A DNA stretch of 58,306 bases from the NCBI GenBank assembly GCA_018830445.1, contig JAHJSN010000070.1, positions 1 through 58,306 on the forward strand, given 5' to 3'. Positions 1 to 9,481 of this stretch are shown piece after piece. Below the pieces are notes generated by a model, which saw nothing but the letters and a program-made list of their open reading frames with translations, searched no databases and was not told the DNA's origin. How positions within the stretch are numbered: the first letter of the stretch is position 1; each line of letters begins with the position of its first letter. The DNA comes from Alphaproteobacteria bacterium. GTDB lineage: Bacteria > Pseudomonadota > Alphaproteobacteria > Rhizobiales > Hyphomicrobiaceae. The translations under genes were made by a program, and so were the position numbers.

Positions 1-8
1 GGGGCCAG

Positions 9-154
9 CTAGTGCTCCGAACTCTGACATATGGTTCCCTGCCGGGAACCTGAATGTCAGCCCGGAACACTAGGCAACCTGCTGATTGTGTTCTGGATTC
101 ACAAACATTTGACGACCTCCACCCGGGAATCAAATGTTTGATCCAGAACACTAG
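9..154. repeat. CTAG-bounded double-hairpin repeat, copy 1
   Basis: Two adjacent long palindromes bounded by CTAG. The first (9-73) folds on CTAGTGCTCCG against CGGAACACTAG, then CTGACAT/ATGTCAG (24-30, 54-60), then GGTTCCC/GGGAACC (33-39, 44-50). The second (88-154) pairs GTGTTCTGGAT (88-98) with ATCCAGAACAC (141-151) and CAAACATTTGA (102-112) with TCAAATGTTTG (130-140). A near-identical copy is at 9208-9366. No coding potential. It looks like a small non-autonomous mobile or REP/MITE-like repeat; the CTAG could be a duplicated target or part of the terminal inverted repeat, which one window cannot separate. Confidence 0.85.
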
Positions 155-532
155 AAGGGTGCGCCCGGGCGCCAGCGAAGCGCGTATGGCATAACTGCGG
201 GCCGTTAGACCAGAGCTGCCGCCTGCTGCCAAGTGAAGAATTCGACATGCGGGGGTCCGGTCTGGCGGGGCTCCGGCAGTTCGACGCGTTGACAATTGTT
301 GTCAGCGTTCCTTATTGCTGTGCAGCCGTGATGCCGTTGGGGTTTCACTGACGGGAATGGTGCGTCTTATGTTCCCATCCCGTTCCACTCGAGACTCTCC
401 GGCCGCACCGTCCGGAATTCAAGTGAAATCCCAGCTGCCGCCAGTTAGCCGGCTGGGTCCTGCCAGCCGCAGGGCTGCTCAATCACCGTCGGCGGGGGTT
501 CCCGTCCGAACTTATGCCTTTCGAGGACTTTA
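155..532. other. Intergenic region upstream of secA
   Basis: About 380 bases between the repeat and secA. A short open frame overlaps the secA start but resembles nothing and is probably fortuitous. The only signal I see is a possible promoter at 289-317. Confidence 0.5.
289..317 (+). promoter_or_regulatory. Possible secA promoter
   Basis: TTGACA at 289-294, a 17-base spacer, and the weak -10 TTATTG at 312-317. The -35 overlaps the small inverted repeat TGACAA-TTG-TTGTCA, which could be an operator or chance. The -10 match is poor, so this is a suggestion only. Confidence 0.3.
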
Positions 533-3463
533 ATGCTCTCTCTTGGAACAATCGCCTCCAGGTTTTTTGGTACCTCCAATGAGCGCCAGGTGCGCAAATT
601 CCGACCTGTCGTGGAGGCGATCAACGGGCTCGAGAATGAACTCGAAGCGCTGAGCGACGATGAGCTGCGGCAGCGAACCGAGATCTTCAAGCAGGATATC
701 GCAAACGGCGCGAGCCTCGACGACCTCCTCGTTCCGGCGTTTGCGACGGTCCGGGAAGCGGCCAAGCGGACGCTCGGTCAGCGCCACTTCGATGTCCAGC
801 TGATCGGCGGCATGGTGCTCAACAAGGGCGATATCGCCGAGATGAAGACCGGTGAAGGCAAAACGCTGGTGGCGACCCTTCCGGTCTATCTCAATGCGCT
901 GACGGGGCGGGGTGTCCACGTCGTCACCGTCAACGATTACCTGGCAAGCCGCGACGCCGAATGGATGGGGCAAGTCTATCGTTTCCTGGGGCTGAAGGTC
1001 GGCTGCATCGTGCATGGCCTCGACGACGAAGCGCGCAAGGCGCAATACGCCTGCGACGTGACCTATGCAACCAACAACGAACTCGGGTTCGACTACCTTC
1101 GCGACAACATGAAGATGAGCGCCGAGGAGATGGCGCAGCGCGGTCATGCCTTCGCGATCGTCGACGAAGTCGACTCGATCCTGATCGACGAAGCACGCAC
1201 GCCGCTGATCATTTCCGGTCCGCTCGACGACAAGGCCGAGCTCTATGTCGCCATCGACAAGTTCATCCCGGGCTTGCAACCCGAACATTACGAAATCGAT
1301 GAAAAGCAGCGGCAGGTTGCGCTTTCCGACGAGGGTAACGAATTCATCGAAGGGCTGCTTGCGGAAGCCGGACTGCTCAAGGGGTCGACGCTTTACGACG
1401 TCGAGAACGTAACCGTCGTGCACCACGTCAACCAGGCGCTGAGGGCACACAAGCTGTTCCAGCGCGACAAGGATTACATCGTCAAAGGCGGCGAAGTCGT
1501 CATCATCGACGAGTTCACGGGCCGCATGATGCCGGGCCGGCGGTATTCGGAAGGTCTCCACCAGGCGCTGGAAGCCAAGGAAGGGGCGGATATCCAGCCC
1601 GAAAACCAGACGCTGGCTTCCATCACCTTCCAGAACTACTTCCGCCTTTACGACAAGCTTTCAGGGATGACCGGTACGGCGGCGACGGAAGCTGCCGAAT
1701 TCATGGACATCTACGGCCTCGACGTGATCGAGATACCGACCAACGTCACAGTCGGGCGGGTGGATGAGGACGACGAGGTCTATCGCACGCAGACCGAAAA
1801 ATACCGCGCGATCATCATGGAGATCTCGGATGCCGTGCGGCGCGGCCAACCGGTGCTCGTCGGTACGGCGTCGATCGAGAAATCGGAATATCTGTCCGAA
1901 CTGCTCAAGGACAAAAAATACATCGGCGACCTCGCCAAGAGGATCCTCGACCAGGCCGAGACCTTCAAGTCGCCCAAGGAAGCCGAATACAAGGCGCATC
2001 TGGAAGGGATCGGCGAGCATCTCGCCGGGCTGGTGAAGAGTGCCAAATCCGGCAAGCCGCTCATTGATCACAAGGTGCTCAACGCCCGCTACCATGAGCA
2101 GGAAGCCAACATCATCGCACAGGCCGGAGTTCCCGCCGCGGTGACGATCGCGACCAACATGGCCGGGCGCGGAACCGACATCCAGCTTGGCGGTAACGTC
2201 GAATTCCTGGTGCGCGACTGGCTCGACGAGGAAGCGCGCGCGGGCCGTGAACCTTCGGAAAAGGACATCGCCGCGAAGCGCAGCGAGATCGAAAAGGACG
2301 TCGCGGCGAACAAGCGAAAGGCGCTTGAGGCAGGCGGCCTTTATGTGGTTGCCACAGAGCGCCATGAAAGCCGGCGGATCGACAACCAGCTGCGCGGCCG
2401 TTCGGGACGTCAGGGCGACCCGGGCCGATCGAAATTCTATCTGGCGCTCGATGATGACCTGATGCGGATCTTCGGGTCCGACAAGATGGATAGCATCTTG
2501 AGCAAGCTGGGCATGCAGGAAGGCGAGGCGATCACGCACCGCTGGATGAACAAGTCGCTTGAAATGGCGCAGAAAAAGGTCGAGGCGCGCAACTTCGATG
2601 CGCGCAAGCACGTGCTGAAATACGACGACGTGATGAACGACCAGCGCAAGGTGATCTTCGAGCAGCGTCTCGGGATCATGGAAAGCGAGGACGTGTCGGA
2701 GATCGTGGCGGATCTGCGCCGGCAAGTGGTCGCAGAACTCGTCAACAAGCATATCCCTGAAAAGGCATATGCCGAGCAGTGGGATACCGAGGGGCTGATA
2801 GAAGCCGTGAAGGGCGTCTTCGGCCTCGAATTGCCGGTCAAGGACTGGGCCGACGAAGAAGGCATCGCCGACGAGGAAATCGAAGAGCGGATCAACAAGG
2901 CCGTTGACGAGCGCGCTGCGGCGAAGGCCGCGGAAATCGGATCGCAGCTGTTCCGGCAGATCGAGAAGATGGTGCTGTTGCAGACGCTCGATCACTTGTG
3001 GCGCGAGCATCTCGTCATGCTCGAACATCTGCGGCAGGTGATCGGTTTCCGCGCCTACGGGCAGCGCGATCCGCTCAATGAATACAAGACGGAAGCCTTC
3101 GTGCTGTTCGAAGCTCTGCTGGGCCGCCTGCGCGAAGCCGTCACCGGCCAGCTGATGCACATCGAACTGGCGCCAAACCAGGAAGAAGAATTCCTGCAGC
3201 ACGACGAACTGCCGCCGATGGAGGCACACCACATCGATGCGACCACCGGGTTCGATGAATTCGAGATGGCCGATGCGGTCATCGAGGGGCGCGCGCATTT
3301 CGACGACGGTAGCGACGAGCGGCGCGCTCCCTTGCAGACCCGCAAAGGAGCCGACAAGGTCAACCCCATGGACCCTGCGACCTGGGGCAAGATCTCACGA
3401 AATGCGCAGTGTCCTTGCGGCTCGGGCAAGAAATACAAGCACTGCCACGGCAGTAACGGTTAG
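533..3463 (+). CDS. secA: Preprotein translocase subunit SecA
   Basis: ATPase motor that drives unfolded preproteins through SecYEG at the inner membrane. The 976 residues are close to full length for alphaproteobacterial SecA. Visible parts: N-terminal DEAD-like motor with Walker A (TGEGKT around 106-111), the DEVD Walker B box at 211-214, the PTGRM-type region ([20 protein letters not shown]) feeding the preprotein-binding domain, the second motor half with MAGRGTDI and GRSGRQGD, helical scaffold and wing regions, and a C-terminal zinc-binding SEC-C tail ([14 protein letters not shown]) for SecB and lipid contact. GAGGA lies 6 bases before the ATG. Stands alone, with the carbamoyltransferase gene 130 bases downstream. 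Confidence 0.98.
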   Translation: MLSLGTIASRFFGTSNERQVRKFRPVVEAINGLENELEALSDDELRQRTEIFKQDIANGASLDDLLVPAFATVREAAKRTLGQRHFDVQLIGGMVLNKGDIAEMKTGEGKTLVATLPVYLNALTGRGVHVVTVNDYLASRDAEWMGQVYRFLGLKVGCIVHGLDDEARKAQYACDVTYATNNELGFDYLRDNMKMSAEEMAQRGHAFAIVDEVDSILIDEARTPLIISGPLDDKAELYVAIDKFIPGLQPEHYEIDEKQRQVALSDEGNEFIEGLLAEAGLLKGSTLYDVENVTVVHHVNQALRAHKLFQRDKDYIVKGGEVVIIDEFTGRMMPGRRYSEGLHQALEAKEGADIQPENQTLASITFQNYFRLYDKLSGMTGTAATEAAEFMDIYGLDVIEIPTNVTVGRVDEDDEVYRTQTEKYRAIIMEISDAVRRGQPVLVGTASIEKSEYLSELLKDKKYIGDLAKRILDQAETFKSPKEAEYKAHLEGIGEHLAGLVKSAKSGKPLIDHKVLNARYHEQEANIIAQAGVPAAVTIATNMAGRGTDIQLGGNVEFLVRDWLDEEARAGREPSEKDIAAKRSEIEKDVAANKRKALEAGGLYVVATERHESRRIDNQLRGRSGRQGDPGRSKFYLALDDDLMRIFGSDKMDSILSKLGMQEGEAITHRWMNKSLEMAQKKVEARNFDARKHVLKYDDVMNDQRKVIFEQRLGIMESEDVSEIVADLRRQVVAELVNKHIPEKAYAEQWDTEGLIEAVKGVFGLELPVKDWADEEGIADEEIEERINKAVDERAAAKAAEIGSQLFRQIEKMVLLQTLDHLWREHLVMLEHLRQVIGFRAYGQRDPLNEYKTEAFVLFEALLGRLREAVTGQLMHIELAPNQEEEFLQHDELPPMEAHHIDATTGFDEFEMADAVIEGRAHFDDGSDERRAPLQTRKGADKVNPMDPATWGKISRNAQCPCGSGKKYKHCHGSNG

Positions 3464-3596
3464 GTAGACCGGCCATGGCGCATGCGACCGGCCACGGATT
3501 CCGGAAGTTGGGCCGTGCCGCGGCGAACCGCAGGTGGGGTGGGCGTTGCTTGCTGCAATTCTCGGGGGGAGAGAATCGCATGGAGGTACAGCGACC

Positions 3597-5354
3597 TTGC
3601 GAATAATGGGGCTGGTTGCTGCGACACACGATAGTGGACTGGCGCTGCTCGAAGACGGCGTGCCGACGCTTGTACTGGAGGAAGAGCGGCTCAACCGGGA
3701 AAAGCGCACCAAGGCATTCCCCCGGCATTGCCTGATCGAGGCGATGGGGCCACGTGCAGCCGGGCTTGCCGACGTCGATCTCATTACAGCGCCGTGGGAT
3801 GAGAAGAAGCTTCTGCAAAGTTTCTCGCGGGTCATATTGCGGGGGCTGCCACAAAGCCTGCATCTCTTGCGCGAGGGTTCGCATACGCCGCAGAGAAACG
3901 AGATCGTGCGGCTGAGTGCGATCCTGAAGCGGCGCATGAAACGCATAACCGAAGGCGCATCGGCGGTGCCGCCTATCGTGTGTGTGGGACATCACGATTC
4001 ACATGCGGCAACTTTCTTCGTTTCGCCTTTCGAGGACGCCAACGTTCTGGTCATGGACGGATTCGGCGACGATGCGGCCACCAGCACCTATTCGGGGCGC
4101 GGCAACAGGCTCGTACGGCACAGCCAGGAAGTGATTCTGAATTCGGTCGGGCTGGTTTACACGTTCGTCACGAAGTTTCTCGGATTCAGCGGCTTTTCCG
4201 ACGAGGGCAAGGTCATGGCGCTCGCCGCATGCGGCGACGACCGCTTCGTCGAGCGGTTCCGGGATGTGATCGGGCTTCGCGATCACGGCCGCTATGCGGT
4301 CAACATGGATTATTTTCTCTATCCAAGGTACGGCGAGCTGAAGCCGCTGTCGGCCAAGTTCTATGAAGTCTTTGGACATCCGCGGGTTCCCGGCAGCCAG
4401 CTCGACGAGCGGCATATGGCGATTGCCAAGGGGTTGCAGACGATGACGGAAGAAGTTGTCGTGCATATTGTCCGCGGGATGCTGGAAGCACGGCCGTCAC
4501 GCAATCTCGTCATGACCGGCGGAGTGGCGCTCAATTGCGTGGCGAACGCCAGGGTGCTCGAAGATACCGACGTGGAGCGGCTTTGGGTTCCACCGTGCGC
4601 ATCGGATACCGGTGCGCCGCTTGGCAGCACGCTGTGGCACTGGCATCAGACGATGAGGAAACCGCGCGGCTTCGAATTGACGCACGCCTCCTTCGGACTT
4701 GCCTATTCCGACCAGGACATCACGCAAGCGCTTGCAGCTGCGGGTTTGGAAGCAGAGCGCCTTGACGAGAGGGATCTGGTCAATCGGGTTGCCAGCGATC
4801 TGGCCGACGGCAAAATCGTCGGATGGTTCCAGGGCCGGTTCGAGATGGGTCCGCGTGCACTCGGCAACCGGTCGATTCTGGCCGACCCGCGGCGGGCCGA
4901 GATGCGCGATGTGATCAATGCAAAGATCAAGCATCGCGAAGCCTTCCGGCCGTTCGCCCCGGCGGTCCTCGAAGAGCGCGCTGCCGAGTTTTTCGAGATT
5001 TCGCAGCCCGATCCCTTCATGACGCTGGCGCCGCATGTCCGGAAAGATAAGCTGAGCGTCATCCCGGCTGCGGTGCACGTCGATGGCACCGGGCGGATCC
5101 AAACCGTGTCGCGGGCGCAGAACCCTCTCTACTACGACCTTATCGCTCAGTTCGGCGAACTGACAGGTGTGCCCGTTCTCCTCAACACCAGCTTCAACCG
5201 GCATGAGCCGATCGTGGCGCGGCCGAGCGAAGCGATCTCGTGCTATCTGAGGACGGGGATGGATGTCCTGGCGATCGGCAACCATTATGTGACCGACCGC
5301 AACCGACGTTCGCAAGACTGGGCCGAGCGGACGTTCGTGGCGGGGCCCATCTGA
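3597..5354 (+). CDS. NodU/CmcH-family carbamoyltransferase
   Basis: Predicted O-carbamoyltransferase moving a carbamoyl group from carbamoyl phosphate, through carbamoyl-adenylate, to a hydroxyl on a small molecule or glycan. The N-terminal TsaD/Kae1-like half shows GHHDSHAA (131-138) for metal binding, a DGFGDDA loop (154-160) and TGGVALNC near 307-314. The C-terminal Carbam_trans_C half shows MGPRALGNRSILADPR (417-432) and LLNTSFN (528-534). TTG at 3597 is chosen because GGAGG lies 10 bases upstream and the resulting MRIMGL start looks like the family; ATG 3606 is the alternative. 585 residues. No glycosyltransferase, polyketide or nod genes are nearby, so the acceptor is unknown. Ends 12 bases from the converging L,D-transpeptidase gene. 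Confidence 0.88.
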   Translation: MRIMGLVAATHDSGLALLEDGVPTLVLEEERLNREKRTKAFPRHCLIEAMGPRAAGLADVDLITAPWDEKKLLQSFSRVILRGLPQSLHLLREGSHTPQRNEIVRLSAILKRRMKRITEGASAVPPIVCVGHHDSHAATFFVSPFEDANVLVMDGFGDDAATSTYSGRGNRLVRHSQEVILNSVGLVYTFVTKFLGFSGFSDEGKVMALAACGDDRFVERFRDVIGLRDHGRYAVNMDYFLYPRYGELKPLSAKFYEVFGHPRVPGSQLDERHMAIAKGLQTMTEEVVVHIVRGMLEARPSRNLVMTGGVALNCVANARVLEDTDVERLWVPPCASDTGAPLGSTLWHWHQTMRKPRGFELTHASFGLAYSDQDITQALAAAGLEAERLDERDLVNRVASDLADGKIVGWFQGRFEMGPRALGNRSILADPRRAEMRDVINAKIKHREAFRPFAPAVLEERAAEFFEISQPDPFMTLAPHVRKDKLSVIPAAVHVDGTGRIQTVSRAQNPLYYDLIAQFGELTGVPVLLNTSFNRHEPIVARPSEAISCYLRTGMDVLAIGNHYVTDRNRRSQDWAERTFVAGPI

Positions 5355-5366
5355 TCCTGGCCGGTA

Positions 5367-6578
5367 TCAGCGGGGTGTGTTGTGAGCGCTCCGGCGGCTG
5401 CGTTGGCGTCGCTGCTTGTCGGCGTAGGCGCGCGAGGCGCGCTTGCGTTTGAGGGCAAGGTGCCTGCGGCAACTGGCGAGTCTCAGATTGCATTTTACGC
5501 CAACATTGGGAACCGTTTCAGCGCGACCGGCGGCGTTGCCGCGCGTGCCCGATTTTTTTGAACTAGAGGCTCGCGCGAGCGCTGCCTGGCGGCGGCGGAG
5601 GATCTGTCTTGGCGGCGCCTTCAAGAGGGTGAGGAGCCTTCTTTCGGTTTCGCTCAGCGTTGACCACCGGGACGGCTGGCTGACAATGCTTTGTAATTGC
5701 TCCTCCACTTCGAGAAGCTGGGCGGTTTGCCCGCAAGCGGCTAAAGGGCGCGATGACAGGCCCACCTCCTGGGGGCGACCGTCCGAGATCGTGTAGCGGC
5801 CATCGCAAACGCTGATCGATGGTGGTAGGCGGGTGGTCTCGAAGGAGTCGTAGCCTTGCTTGAGGTTGTTCCAGAACGGCGCCCATTCGCTCGTCCGGTA
5901 CTTGTCGAGGTTCGCTTCGGTCATGCGGAAGGGGAAGACGTGGATTGGCACGTGGCGCTGACCAGCTTTCAGCGCCTTCTGCACCAGTCCGAAAACTTCA
6001 TTGATGACGTCGTTGGTCATCGCGTAGCAGCCGACCGACGAGCAGCCGCCGTGGATGAGGATGTAGGAACCGGTGCGCAGCAGCGAACGGTCGAAGACGT
6101 TGGGGAAGCCCAGGTTTAGAGAGCGCGGCCAGCGGCCGGAGCGGTGCATCTGTCGGCGGGTGACGGTGTAGAAGCCCTCGGGGGCCTGCTTGTCGCCTTC
6201 GGCCAGCTTCGGTCCGAGCGTGCCGGACCAGTTGCAGATGGGGTAGGTCGCGAACAGGAGGTAGCGGTCGTTCCGCTGGATCCACATCTCGAGTTCGGAT
6301 TCTTCCTTGAAGATGCGGATGAGGACCGGGCTGCCTTCACTCAGGTCGAGTTTTTCCAGCCGGGCGGCCGTTTCGGCGATTTCGGGAGTGCCGGGAAGAG
6401 GCAATGCGCCACGAGCCGCCAGTCGCTGCCGCTCGATACGGTCAGGCGCTGCGTCCAGCAATTCAATCGTAAGGGCTTGCGCGGGGAAGACAAACGCTGG
6501 GGTGTGGGCCGAGACGAGCGCCAGAAGCGCAATCATGCAGCCGAGCAGGCCGCGCCGCTGGAGCGGGCCGCGAAGCAT
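5367..6578 (-). CDS. L,D-transpeptidase-fold (YkuD/YafK-like) exported protein 1
   Basis: Member of the YkuD family, in which a cysteine forms 3-3 or protein-peptidoglycan links, or cuts them (YafK/DpaA type). A hydrophobic signal segment at about 11-35 points to periplasmic location. The YkuD domain spans roughly 85-215 and ends in the catalytic motif IHGGCSSVGCYAM (His 176, Cys 184). A Trp/Phe-rich stretch follows, and the last 80 residues are a strongly basic Arg/Lys/Ser-rich tail not shared by the two paralogues upstream. ATG 6578 is chosen because it opens a proper signal sequence with GGAG upstream; a longer frame to 6677 adds 33 residues with no such features. 403 residues. Confidence 0.85.
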   Translation of the reverse strand: MLRGPLQRRGLLGCMIALLALVSAHTPAFVFPAQALTIELLDAAPDRIERQRLAARGALPLPGTPEIAETAARLEKLDLSEGSPVLIRIFKEESELEMWIQRNDRYLLFATYPICNWSGTLGPKLAEGDKQAPEGFYTVTRRQMHRSGRWPRSLNLGFPNVFDRSLLRTGSYILIHGGCSSVGCYAMTNDVINEVFGLVQKALKAGQRHVPIHVFPFRMTEANLDKYRTSEWAPFWNNLKQGYDSFETTRLPPSISVCDGRYTISDGRPQEVGLSSRPLAACGQTAQLLEVEEQLQSIVSQPSRWSTLSETERRLLTLLKAPPRQILRRRQAALARASSSKKSGTRGNAAGRAETVPNVGVKCNLRLASCRRHLALKRKRASRAYADKQRRQRSRRSAHNTPR

Positions 6579-6796
6579 CCGTATTCGTCTCCAGAGGGCT
6601 TTGGTGGATATGTTCAAAGTCCTGTCCTGTATGGTCTCAAGGCCGTCGCATGCATTATAAATCGGCAATGCGAACACTTCGTGATTTTTCCTGTCATAGG
6701 TTTACCAAGTGGCGTCGATATGTTCCCGGCGGCTGTTAATGGCAAACTACAACGTATTCGTTCTGCGGCCGAACGACACCACTTTGAGAAGTAAAA

Positions 6797-7708
6797 TCAG
6801 TTAGTTACCATGGAATTGTCAGCCTTGCAGCTGCGCGTGAGGCTATGGGTGCCGTCGCTTCCAGGACTGCCCGGCGCGGCCGTATAGCGCTTGCCGCAAA
6901 CATCGACCTCAGGGGGAATTCCTGTCTCTTCGAACAGGTCGTAGGGGGCTTTCAACTGCGACCAGAACGGGAAGAGTGGGTCGTGGCGGCGTTCCTCAAG
7001 ATTCGAATCGCTCAGACGGAACGGTAATGCCTGGACTTGGAACCGGGACTGGCCGCCATCGAGGGCGGCGGTGACCAGCTTCCAGATCTCGTCGACAACC
7101 TGGTTGGTCATGGCGTAGCAGCCAATCGACGAGCAGCCGCCGTGGACCATCAGGAAACTACCGGTGCGGCCATGGCTGCGGTCGTAGAGATTGGGGAAGC
7201 CCAGGTTGAAGGACCGGTGCCAACGGCTGTTCGGATTGAGCTGGCTCCTCGTCACCGTGTAAATGCCTTCGGGGGACTGGTGGTCGCCCTGCTTCAACTT
7301 GGGGCCGAGGCGGCCGGAATACAGGCAGATCGGATAGCTGGCAAAGCGAACGAAGCGCGTGTCCTTCTTCAGCCAGATCTCCAGTTCGAACTCGCGTTTG
7401 AAAATGCGCATGAAGATAGGTGCGCCAAGCTCAAGGCCGGCAGTCTTGAGGCGGTCGTCCAAGGAGGCAAGATCGGGCGTTCCCGGGAGTGTCCAGCCGA
7501 ACGCCCAATAGGTCGAATGCCAAAGGCGTTTTATCGCCACCCGACGGCTGTCGTCGCTGGCGATAAAGCCGCCGATCCGCTTGCCGAGCAGAGTTTCGAG
7601 CTTCGATTCCAACAGTGCGGCGCCGGCAATCATGGCTGCGGCAATCGCCAGGAGCGCCACCGAGGCGAGGAAACCCGAGGCCCGCTGTTTAAATCCTGTT
7701 GCCGCCAT
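6797..7708 (-). CDS. L,D-transpeptidase-fold (YkuD/YafK-like) protein 2
   Basis: Second of three tandem YkuD paralogues. One hydrophobic segment at about 12-33 is followed by a polar stretch and looks like an uncleaved anchor or Sec signal; the YkuD domain covers about 95-230. The active-site motif VHGGCSSIGCYAM places His 189 and Cys 197. Conserved blocks shared with its neighbours include FMRIFKREFELEIW, SYPIC, SPEGIYTVTRSQ and FNLGFPN. The start ATG 7708 has GGAAGG just upstream; the 15-residue longer frame to 7753 lacks this. 303 residues. About 218 bases separate it from paralogue 1 and 119 from paralogue 3, so each may have its own promoter. Confidence 0.85.
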   Translation of the reverse strand: MAATGFKQRASGFLASVALLAIAAAMIAGAALLESKLETLLGKRIGGFIASDDSRRVAIKRLWHSTYWAFGWTLPGTPDLASLDDRLKTAGLELGAPIFMRIFKREFELEIWLKKDTRFVRFASYPICLYSGRLGPKLKQGDHQSPEGIYTVTRSQLNPNSRWHRSFNLGFPNLYDRSHGRTGSFLMVHGGCSSIGCYAMTNQVVDEIWKLVTAALDGGQSRFQVQALPFRLSDSNLEERRHDPLFPFWSQLKAPYDLFEETGIPPEVDVCGKRYTAAPGSPGSDGTHSLTRSCKADNSMVTN

Positions 7709-7827
7709 ACTGCCTTCCAATGCGTTACGCCGGGGCCAACGCGTGGATGGCACGCGTCAGCCGAATCGTGGCGCGATTAGGAGGGGAAGAACGCGTCAGG
7801 TTTGGGGCGGCCGCAGGGGCGGCGCGG

Positions 7828-8823
7828 TTACAAGCCCAATGCGGCAAGCGGGTTGCTGGTGGCAGCGGGCGCGCGCGACTGATTGGTCGCTGTATCGCTC
7901 ATGCCGAGGCCGTAGGGAACCAGCTTCGGGATACCGTTGCTGGCGACGGTGCGCATCTTGGAACCCGGTGCCTTGATCGTCTCGAAGGCGATCTGCTCTT
8001 CGGAGGGACGCGGAACGAACGGTTCGATGCTCGGCTTCGAGAATCGCGGGCAGGCGCCGGCAGGGTCGAGGGAGCGGTTCGAGGGCCAGGCGACATTGAC
8101 CACGTATTTCTTCTGGCAAACCACGACGTTGGGCGGAATGCGGTGGGCTTCAAAATGGTCGTAGCCTTCCTTCAGCGTTTGCCAGAAGCGGTACCATTGG
8201 TGCTTCTTGTGGCGCTCCATGTTGGCTTCGGTCATGCGGAACGGGAAGGCGTGAACCTGGAAGTTTTCCTGGCCGTTCCTGAAGGATTCGCGGGCCAGAG
8301 CGTAGATTTCCTCGATCAGCGCGTCGGTCATAGCGTAGCAGCCGGCCGAGCGGCATTTGCCGTGAACCATCAGGAAGTCGCCGGTGCGGTTGCGCGCCTG
8401 ATCGTAGGCGTTGGGGTAGCCGAGGTTGAAGGCTATGTGGAACGAAGAGTTGGGGTTCATCTGGTGCCTGGCGACCGTGTAGAACCCTTCCGGGGCCTGC
8501 TTATCGCCTTGCACAACCTTTGGGCCCAGATCGCCGGACCAGTTGCAGATCGGGTAGGTCTTATAGTGGTAGAAGCGGCCGTCGTCGCGGGCCTTCCAGA
8601 CCTCTAGCTCGGATTCTTCCTTGAAGATTCGGATGAACATCGGGGCGCCGGGCTGCATGCCCTTGCGGCCGAGCAGCATCACGGATTCCTTGGAAAGCGG
8701 CTGTTCTGAAGGTGGCAGTTGAGGCGCGCCAGCGCAGGCCGCCAACAAGGTGGCAGCAGCTACAATCATCAAAATAGCACGGAAGCCTGACAGGCCCCGT
8801 TGTCCCAAGCGGAACGAATTCAT
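7828..8823 (-). CDS. L,D-transpeptidase-fold (YkuD/YafK-like) lipoprotein 3
   Basis: Third YkuD paralogue. The N-terminus is a lipoprotein signal: charged start, hydrophobic stretch and lipobox LAAC with the lipidated cysteine at 30. The catalytic motif is VHGKCRSAGCYAM (His 154, Cys 162), differing from the other two in carrying Lys and Arg where they have Gly and Ser. The domain runs about 60-200; a Pro-rich C-terminal extension with no recognised domain follows. ATG 8823 has AAGGGG upstream and opens directly on the signal; the frame to 8877 is 18 residues longer. 331 residues. Probably the first gene of the tandem set. Confidence 0.87.
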   Translation of the reverse strand: MNSFRLGQRGLSGFRAILMIVAAATLLAACAGAPQLPPSEQPLSKESVMLLGRKGMQPGAPMFIRIFKEESELEVWKARDDGRFYHYKTYPICNWSGDLGPKVVQGDKQAPEGFYTVARHQMNPNSSFHIAFNLGYPNAYDQARNRTGDFLMVHGKCRSAGCYAMTDALIEEIYALARESFRNGQENFQVHAFPFRMTEANMERHKKHQWYRFWQTLKEGYDHFEAHRIPPNVVVCQKKYVVNVAWPSNRSLDPAGACPRFSKPSIEPFVPRPSEEQIAFETIKAPGSKMRTVASNGIPKLVPYGLGMSDTATNQSRAPAATSNPLAALGL

Positions 8824-9207
8824 CTCGTAGTGCCCCTTAACGAACGCCAACAACAATCGAATCAGCATCGTTAACAAAACGTTAACATCTGAAAAAAGAG
8901 TTGGCGATAGCCTCGGTGATCAACTTTTTCCCTGATTTGCAATCTGGCAGGCGAATGCGGCGTTGTCGGGGCGTTCGACGCGCTGGGGATCTGCTCCAAT
9001 TGATTGAAACGAAAGGGTAAATGTTGGGCGTGGGGGAGTTGCGCGGTCGGCGACGTTCGGTGGGGCGGGCGCAATCTGGCAGAGGGCATATCCGGCGGCA
9101 CGAGAAAGGGTAGGGCGGGGTTAGCGCAGCGCAACCCGCGGCAAGGGGCACAGCATCCGCGAACTGGTTCGGTGGATTTCGCGGCGCACTATCATCCCCA
9201 CAAACTG
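8824..9207. other. Intergenic region upstream of L,D-transpeptidase 3
   Basis: No gene is supported. Directly upstream of the lipoprotein start lie two CGTTAAC units (8869-8875 and 8880-8886) with an 11-base repeat distance, that is, on one face of the helix. They could be a regulator site but are too short to be sure. Confidence 0.4.
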
Positions 9208-9366
9208 CTAGTGTTCCGACTCTGACATATGGTTCCCTGCCGGGAACCTGAATGTCAGCCCGGAACACTCAGCCCGGAACAACAGGCAACCTTTTGATTG
9301 TGTTCTGGATTCACAAACATTTGACGACCTCCACCCGGGCATCAAATGTTTGATCCAGAACACTAG
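9208..9366. repeat. CTAG-bounded double-hairpin repeat, copy 2
   Basis: Second copy of the element at 9-154, same orientation, with both hairpins intact and the CTAGTGTTC / GAACACTAG termini. It is 13 bases longer because the segment CAGCCCGGAACA is tandemly duplicated at the junction between the two hairpins, which also destroys the internal CTAG present in copy 1. A few point differences lie in the loops and the junction. Confidence 0.85.
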
Positions 9367-9454
9367 CCAACTGGCGATCTGTTGCTTGCCGCGAGCGATG
9401 CGTCAGGGATTATCAGGGTGCGGTCAATGCCGGGAGAAAGCGGGACGATCAGTG

Positions 9455-9481
9455 TGCCGACGTGTGGATGAGCCGTCGGCA
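9455..9481 (-). terminator. Hairpin directly after accA
   Basis: TGCCGACG (9455-9462) pairs perfectly with CGTCGGCA (9474-9481), 8 bp with an 11-base loop, beginning right at the accA stop codon. No T-run follows, so it may stabilise the transcript end rather than terminate alone. Confidence 0.4.

Noticed and set aside
1661-3298. 545-codon open frame on the minus strand
   Set aside because: Antisense to secA; long only because of GC-rich third positions.
3597-5354. Carbamoyltransferase gene as tsaD
   Set aside because: TsaD is about 340 residues; this protein has the additional C-terminal carbamoyltransferase domain and NodU-type motifs.
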